DNA from: Candidatus Merdicola faecigallinarum
Lineage (GTDB): Bacteria; Bacillota; Clostridia; TANB77; CAG-508
Assembly (NCBI GenBank): GCA_018714565.1
Contig: DVNH01000019.1
Location: 1 to 47,696 of the forward strand
DNA length: 47,696 nucleotides
Direction: 5' to 3'
Below are positions 43,446-47,696 of the stretch, one piece after another. The translations under genes and the position numbers were made by a program. Below the pieces are notes generated by a model. The model was given only the letters and a program-made list of their open reading frames with translations, was not told where the DNA came from and did no database searches. How positions within the stretch are numbered: position 1 is the stretch's first letter; each line of letters opens with the position of its first letter.

Positions 43446-44607
43446 ATGAAAAAAAATTTATTTCGAATTGTATTATTTTTACTTCTAATCAATTTATGGG
43501 TACCAATTTCTTTTGCCGAAGGAGAAGAAATGGAAGAAGTATTAGAATCACAAAAAGCGAATTTAAATATACATGATTTTATAACAGAAGCCAATAAATA
43601 TACAAAGGAAAATTTAGGCGATATTGATATGCAAGATATCTTAAGTAGTGCTATTACAGGAAAAGTAGATCATCAAGAAATTTTAAAAAAAATATTAGAT
43701 CCTTTAGGAAGTGAAGTAAAACAATCACTAACAATTATGCGGAAGTATTTTAGTCATTGTTTTAGTACATAGTATTTTAAGAAGTATTAGTGAAAATTTA
43801 GAAAATAAAAGTGTTTCACAAATTACATATTATGTCCAATACTTACTAATTGCATCACTTATTATGGTGAATTTTGCGGATATTATAAAAATGGTAAAAG
43901 ATACGATTCAAAATATGGTAGGATTTGTGCAATTATTGGTACCGCTTCTGATTACTCTCATGATTGCAACTGGAAGTATCATTTCTGCAAATGTGATACA
44001 ACCTGTTATTTTATTTATGATCAATGTTATTTCTAATTTATTTCAAACAACTGTGATACCAATTATTCTAGTAAGTACTGCAATTGCAGTAATATCAAAA
44101 GTTTCTGAAAGAGTGCAAGTAGATAAAGTTGCAAAGTTTATGAGATCTGGATCCATTTGGGTAATTGGAGTTCTTCTTACTATTTTTGTAGGAGTACTAT
44201 CTGTGGAAGGAACTTTAAGTAGTAGTGTAGATGGAATTACAGCAAAAGCAACGAAAGCTGCAGTTTCTAATTTTATCCCAGTAGTAGGAAAGATATTAGG
44301 TGATGCTGTAGACACTGTTATTGGATGCTCCACTATCTTAAAAAATGCAGTAGGAATTGTAGGATTAGTAGTTATTATTAGTATTTGTGCACTTCCAATC
44401 TTAAAACTTACAATTATCACGATTACTTATCATCTGGCAGCGGCTGTTTGTCAGCCTATTGCAGATGGGAAAATTGTAAAGCTATTAGAAGAGATGGGAG
44501 GAACCTTTAAGATTTTACTAGGAATTCTTTGTGCAATATCTGTTATGTTAATCATTGGAATTACATTAGTCATAAAAATTTCGAATAGTGGATTAATGTA
44601 TCGATAA
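43446..44607 (+). CDS. spoIIIAE: Stage III sporulation protein AE, +1 recoded at CGGA
   Basis: From ATG 43446 (AAAGAGGTG upstream) the gene encodes a signal peptide ending ISFAEG and a soluble part to LTIM. CGG at 43740 then leads to TAG after a dozen codons. Skipping the C yields GSILVIVLVHSILRSISENL and continues through the multi-helix SpoIIIAE domain (SVEGTLSSSVDGITAKATKAAVS, CALPILKL) to 44607. The whole is 386 residues, the family size. The second frame has no ribosome site. Both halves are strongly conserved-looking, and the protein is needed for the sporulation channel. Confidence 0.9.
43740..43743 (+). other. CGGA recoding site 5
   Basis: ATG CGG A; reading GGA after ATG joins both halves of spoIIIAE. 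Confidence 0.9.
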
Positions 44608-44617
44608 GGAGAAATAT

Positions 44618-45229
44618 ATGGAATGGATGACCACGTGGGCTCAAGGGATTATTGTTGCTGTTATTATCACAACAATAATTGAATTGATTTTGCCGGAAGG
44701 AAATCATAAAAAATATATCAAAATGGTGATGGGAGTGTATATTTTATTTACAATTGTTTCTCCTATTATTACAAAAATAACAAATCAAGATTTTGAATTT
44801 GATGAATCAAAATATGAAGAATTTTTTAAAAACAGTACTTACGAGGTATCATCACAATCGCTAGAAGAAGAAAATGATAATCAAATTAAAGATCTTTATT
44901 TAAATAATATAAAGTCGGATGTAAAGCAAAAATTAAAAGAACAAGGATATATAGTAGAAGAAATTCAGATAGAAGCAGATTTAGAATCAGAAGAAGCATA
45001 TGGAAAAATAAAGAAAATGAATCTTCAGATAAAAAAAGGAGAAACAAAACAAGAAGAAAATAAAATTAGCCCAGTGAACAGAATTGAAATAGGGGAGAAA
45101 AAAGAGGGAGAGAATCAGATTTCGGGAAATGAGGAAAAAATAGGTGGAGGAGAAATTCAAGAAATAAAAACATATTTAAGTACTACATATGATGTTGAAA
45201 AAAAGCAAATAAAAATAAATGAATCATAA
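44618..45229 (+). CDS. spoIIIAF: Stage III sporulation protein AF
   Basis: A 203-residue protein with two N-terminal helices (about 8-26 and 35-55; WAQGIIVAVIITTIIELILPEGNHKKYIKMVMGVYILFTIVSPII in consecutive parts) and a soluble region ending in a ring-building-like fold. EGNHKKYIKMVMG is the most characteristic motif of the family. The C-terminal linker is rich in Glu and Lys. AAGGAGA precedes the ATG, ten bases after spoIIIAE. It belongs to the SpoIIIA channel. Confidence 0.93.
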   Translation: MEWMTTWAQGIIVAVIITTIIELILPEGNHKKYIKMVMGVYILFTIVSPIITKITNQDFEFDESKYEEFFKNSTYEVSSQSLEEENDNQIKDLYLNNIKSDVKQKLKEQGYIVEEIQIEADLESEEAYGKIKKMNLQIKKGETKQEENKISPVNRIEIGEKKEGENQISGNEEKIGGGEIQEIKTYLSTTYDVEKKQIKINES

Positions 45230-45258
45230 ACCACAAAAGTAAATAAGGAGGGATTGCT

Positions 45259-45900
45259 ATGTTGAAAGAAAAATTAAATAAGGTAAAAGAATTAGCAGTA
45301 AAAGATGATGGAACTGGAAATAAAAAGAAAATAGAGAATTTAGTTGTATTTATTATTTTACTTATTATTACAGTATTAGCAATTAATTTTATATGGAATG
45401 ATGGGAAAGAGAAAACAGAAAAAAATAGCGGACAAAATGGAAAGCAGTTAGCAGAGCAAGATAAGGTGGATGAAAATACAAGTATAACAAGTGAAGGAGG
45501 GGAGGAAGAATTAGCAAGTAAAATAAAAAATATTTTATCTAAGATAAGCGGAGTTGGAGAGGTAGAAGTTTTAATTACCTATACAGAAAGTAGTCAAACG
45601 GTTGCAATGTATAACGAAAATACAAAAGAAACGTCAACAGAAGAAAAAGATGATACTGGAGGTACAAGAATTATTAAAGAAAGCGATACACAAAAAGATG
45701 TAATTTATCAAGAAGAAAATGGAGAAAAAAAACCCATTACGCAAAAAACAATTATGCCAAAAATAGAAGGAGCAATTATTACGGCAGAAGGAGCAGCAGA
45801 TGGAAATGTAAAAACAAATATTATTCAGGCAGTAGAAGCGGTAACAGGACTTGCTACTCATAAAATTCAAGTTTTTGAAATGCAAGAAAAAGAAAGGTAG
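45259..45900 (+). CDS. spoIIIAG: Stage III sporulation protein AG
   Basis: A 213-residue protein with one membrane helix (about 30-50) and an extracellular ring-building motif. The motif is visible as KIKNILSKISGVGEVEVLITYTES and GAIITAEGAADGNVKTNIIQAVEAVTGLATHKIQVF, related to EscJ/PrgK ring proteins. In relatives SpoIIIAG forms a large ring in the intermembrane space. AGGAGG precedes the ATG. It is followed by spoIIIAH after nine bases. Confidence 0.94.
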   Translation: MLKEKLNKVKELAVKDDGTGNKKKIENLVVFIILLIITVLAINFIWNDGKEKTEKNSGQNGKQLAEQDKVDENTSITSEGGEEELASKIKNILSKISGVGEVEVLITYTESSQTVAMYNENTKETSTEEKDDTGGTRIIKESDTQKDVIYQEENGEKKPITQKTIMPKIEGAIITAEGAADGNVKTNIIQAVEAVTGLATHKIQVFEMQEKER

Positions 45901-45909
45901 GAAATAAGT

Positions 45910-46530
45910 ATGAATATGAAAGTGATTAAAAAGAATCAAGTGATTATTTTTGCAATTGCACTTATGCTAATGGCAGCGGGATATCTAAGTTATGATGCTA
46001 GAAATAAAGAATCATTGGTTTCTGCTAATATTGTAGAGGAAAATAAGATAGCGGGAATTGGAGATGCAAAATTAGTAAGTAGTAATAATGTAGTAATGGA
46101 AAATACACAAGCCAACGTTTTATCAGGAGAAAATATAACAAACCAAATGACACAAGAAACAGGGCAAGTATCTAGTAATGCAGAGGATAACTATTTTTCA
46201 ACTTCTAGATTAGGAAGAGATACAATGTATTCGCAAATGATAGAAAGTTATCAAAAAATATTAGAAAATGAGAGTATTTCACAAGAACAAAAAACAATTG
46301 CAACCCAAGAGATTAATAATATTAATACGACAAAAAATGCTATTATGATTGCAGAAAATTTAATAAAAACGAAAGGATTCCAAGATGTAGTTATTTTTGT
46401 AAACGGACAAAGTATTAGTGTTATTTTACAAGGAGATGAATTAAAACAAGAAGAAATTGCACAAGTTCAAAATATTGTGGCAAGAGAAATGAAAGCAGAG
46501 ATTGAGAATATACATATTAGTAATAAATGA
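45910..46530 (+). CDS. spoIIIAH: Stage III sporulation protein AH
   Basis: A 206-residue protein with an N-terminal membrane helix (about 10-25) and a C-terminal EscJ-like domain. The domain shows YFSTSRLGRDTMYSQMIESYQKIL, TKGFQDVVIFVNGQSISVIL and VQNIVAREMKAEIENIHIS, all typical of SpoIIIAH. It binds SpoIIQ of the forespore across the intermembrane space. The ribosome site GGTAGGAAATA is weak. It is the last gene of the operon. Confidence 0.94.
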   Translation: MNMKVIKKNQVIIFAIALMLMAAGYLSYDARNKESLVSANIVEENKIAGIGDAKLVSSNNVVMENTQANVLSGENITNQMTQETGQVSSNAEDNYFSTSRLGRDTMYSQMIESYQKILENESISQEQKTIATQEINNINTTKNAIMIAENLIKTKGFQDVVIFVNGQSISVILQGDELKQEEIAQVQNIVAREMKAEIENIHISNK

Positions 46531-46534
46531 TTTC

Positions 46535-46683
46535 TTTCCCTTGGGATATAGAATAAAAAAGTTCCGTTTTCCAAACGGATTCAATATGAGCCTTTTTTGA
46601 TTTTATTGTTACGATACCGTATTTTTTAATAAGTTGAAGATAGAAGGTCAAACTCACTTTTTTATTCTATATCCCAAGGGAAA
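46535..46683. repeat. 27-bp perfect inverted repeat around a 95-base core
   Basis: Arms at 46535-46561 and 46657-46683 are perfect complements beginning TTTCCCTTGGGATATAG. The core holds a hairpin CCGTTT-TCC-AAACGG (46564-46578) and a TACGATACCGTA hairpin with a T-run (46610-46626). It could be a complex terminator of spoIIIA, a small mobile element or an RNA. Confidence 0.8.
46562..46597 (+). repeat. 36-base direct repeat, copy a
   Basis: Contains TTCCGTTTTCCAAACGGATT and ATGAG; copy b lies at 46701-46736 with few differences. Each copy has the CCGTTT/AAACGG dyad, which could be a protein binding site. Copy a is inside the large inverted repeat and copy b outside it. Confidence 0.75.
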
Positions 46684-46700
46684 TATATTCATAAAAAAAT

Positions 46701-46736
46701 TTCCGTTTTCCAAACGGATTAAACATGAGTTTTTAA
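46701..46736 (+). repeat. 36-base direct repeat, copy b
   Basis: Second copy of the CCGTTTTCCAAACGG-containing repeat, 139 bases after copy a and about 40 bases before the trmL promoter. Confidence 0.75.
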
Positions 46737-46776
46737 TAAAAAAGTGACATAATATTAGGAAATTTATCTAAAAATC

Positions 46777-46804
46777 TTGAATTAAAAAAATAAATTGATA
46801 TAAT
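46777..46804 (+). promoter_or_regulatory. Promoter of trmL
   Basis: TTGAAT (46777-46782), 16-base spacer, TATAAT (46799-46804), 26 bases before the ATG. Confidence 0.6.
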
Positions 46805-46829
46805 AAAAGAGCTGTGAGGAGGAAACTTT

Positions 46830-47330
46830 ATGAAAATAAATGTTGTATTGGTTGAACCAGAAATACCACAAAATACAGGAAATATTGTAAGAACTTGTAG
46901 TGCAATTGGTGCTAAATTACATTTAGTAAAACCATTAGGATTTAGTATTGCAGATCGATACTTAAAAAGAGCAGGACTTGATTATTGGGACAAGCTAGAA
47001 ATAGAAGAACATGATTCTTTTGAAAAATTTTTGCAAAAATATGATCCAAAGAAACATCATATGTTTTTTGTAACATCCAAAGGAACCAATCGATATGTAG
47101 ATCCTAAATATAATAAAATGGATGAAATATTTGTTTTATTTGGAAAGGAAACAAAAGGTTTACCAGAAAATATAATGAAACAATATATTGATCAAACGAT
47201 CCGAATTCCAATGATAGAAGGAATTCGATGTTTAAATCTATCCAATGCAGTTTCAATAGTAACTTATGAAATTTTAAGACAAAGCAATTTTGAACATATG
47301 AAAGAAACGAGTGAACGCTTAACTTGTTAA
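46830..47330 (+). CDS. trmL: tRNA (cytidine/uridine-34-2'-O)-methyltransferase TrmL
   Basis: A 166-residue SPOUT-class methyltransferase with NTGNIVRTCSAIGA (motif 1), the knot motif FVLFGKETKGLPENI and IPMIEGIRCLNLSNAVSIVTYEILRQ (motif 3). Length and motif spacing match TrmL (YibK/CspR), which 2'-O-methylates the wobble base of tRNA-Leu with SAM. AGGAGG precedes the ATG. The frame is intact. Confidence 0.92.
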   Translation: MKINVVLVEPEIPQNTGNIVRTCSAIGAKLHLVKPLGFSIADRYLKRAGLDYWDKLEIEEHDSFEKFLQKYDPKKHHMFFVTSKGTNRYVDPKYNKMDEIFVLFGKETKGLPENIMKQYIDQTIRIPMIEGIRCLNLSNAVSIVTYEILRQSNFEHMKETSERLTC

Positions 47331-47384
47331 TCTATGATTTACATATAGATATGAATCATTAAAAAATAGAAGGAGGAATTAATT

Positions 47385-47696
47385 ATGATTAAAAAGGTAG
47401 CAATTTTAGCAAATGGAGGAGATGTTTCTGGATTTAATGCTGTTATACGTGCTATTAAGAAAACGGCAGAAACACATGGAGTAGAATGCTATGGGTATAT
47501 TGATGGATATAGAGGTTTAGTAAATAATAATTATATTCGCCTAGATGGAAACGAAAAAGCATCTGGAATATTACCAAAAGGTGGTTCTATTATAGGATCT
47601 TCTACAAATGCAATTGTATTCCATTATAAAGTAGAACATGAAGATGGAACTGTAACTTATGAAGATTTATCCGACCAATGTGTAAGAAATGTAAAA
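47385..47696 (+). CDS. pfkA: 6-phosphofructokinase, N-terminal part (runs off window)
   Basis: The first 104 residues of a phosphofructokinase, open to the end of the window. KKVAILANGGDVSGFNAVIRAIKKTAE is the nucleotide or PPi-binding start, YGYIDGYRGLVNN the following loop, and LPKGGSIIGSSTN the second phosphate motif. AGGAGG at 47371-47376 sets the start. The usual GGDxPGxN motif reads GGDVSGFN, lacking the proline. ATP versus pyrophosphate use depends on residues just beyond the cut or near its end and cannot be settled. Confidence 0.85.
   Translation, partial: MIKKVAILANGGDVSGFNAVIRAIKKTAETHGVECYGYIDGYRGLVNNNYIRLDGNEKASGILPKGGSIIGSSTNAIVFHYKVEHEDGTVTYEDLSDQCVRNVK

Noticed and set aside
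8931..43743. The five CGGA frame breaks as independent pseudogenes or sequencing errors
   Set aside because: All share the same extra C before GGA, create the only in-frame CGG codons, and leave both halves otherwise perfect; base-run errors would not show this. Read data would still be the final proof.
8931..43743. CGG simply reassigned to another amino acid, without frameshift
   Set aside because: Reading on in the zero frame after any of the five CGG codons gives unrelated sequence and a stop codon, so a sense reassignment alone does not restore the proteins.

Overview
This is a low-GC (roughly 30% by eye), gene-dense window from a Gram-positive, endospore-forming member of the Clostridia. 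The evidence is a complete spoIIIA operon, strong AGGAGG-type ribosome binding sites, sortase and LPxTG anchoring, cohesin and dockerin modules, a BceRSAB-type module, and TGA used as a stop. An uncultured gut lineage is plausible, but that is inference.

MAIN OBSERVATION. I read every CGG on the coding strand of every gene I call. In-frame CGG occurs only five times in about 14,000 codons (8931, 23775, 24348, 42844, 43740). All five are CGGA, and at all five the reading frame breaks. Skipping the C and reading GGA (Gly) restores a full-length protein each time. The five genes are a membrane protein beside yxeA, a GH73-dockerin autolysin, a cohesin/cadherin-like surface protein, spoIIIAC and spoIIIAE. 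CGA, CGC and CGT are used normally. This suggests that CGG has no normal meaning here and that CGGA is read as a +1 shift or four-base glycine codon. A sixth frameshift, in the bceA-like gene, is a 1-base loss without CGG and looks like an ordinary lesion or sequence error.

LAYOUT. 1-9.8 kb: end of a glucoamylase-domain protein, an NT5C-type nucleotidase, a NatAB-like exporter, a YfcE-like phosphodiesterase, then a BceRS-BceAB-YxeA module with two matching palindromic operators. 9.8-19.4 kb: two CmpB-family membrane proteins around a TVP38 protein, a pentapeptide-repeat protein, an ECF sigma factor with a beta-propeller anti-sigma candidate, superoxide dismutase, a small alarmone synthetase, an ABC-F protein and NadD. 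19.4-25.2 kb: a surface locus with cohesin-LPKTG protein, sortase, dockerin autolysin and cohesin/cadherin protein. 25.2-35.3 kb: a SAM-I riboswitch with metK, then a His-codon leader peptide and terminator ahead of hisC-Z-G-D-B-H-A-F-IE and a PHP phosphatase. 35.4-40.2 kb: PPC protein, lgt, an orphan antitoxin, and a glycolipid and phospholipid set. 40.3-47.7 kb: yebC (minus strand), spoIIIAA-AH, a structured spacer, trmL and the start of pfkA.

A family of 109-110-bp palindromic elements, with four full copies plus fragments, sits between genes and sometimes supplies the upstream stop codon. Nearly everything is on the plus strand; only yebC is reversed.
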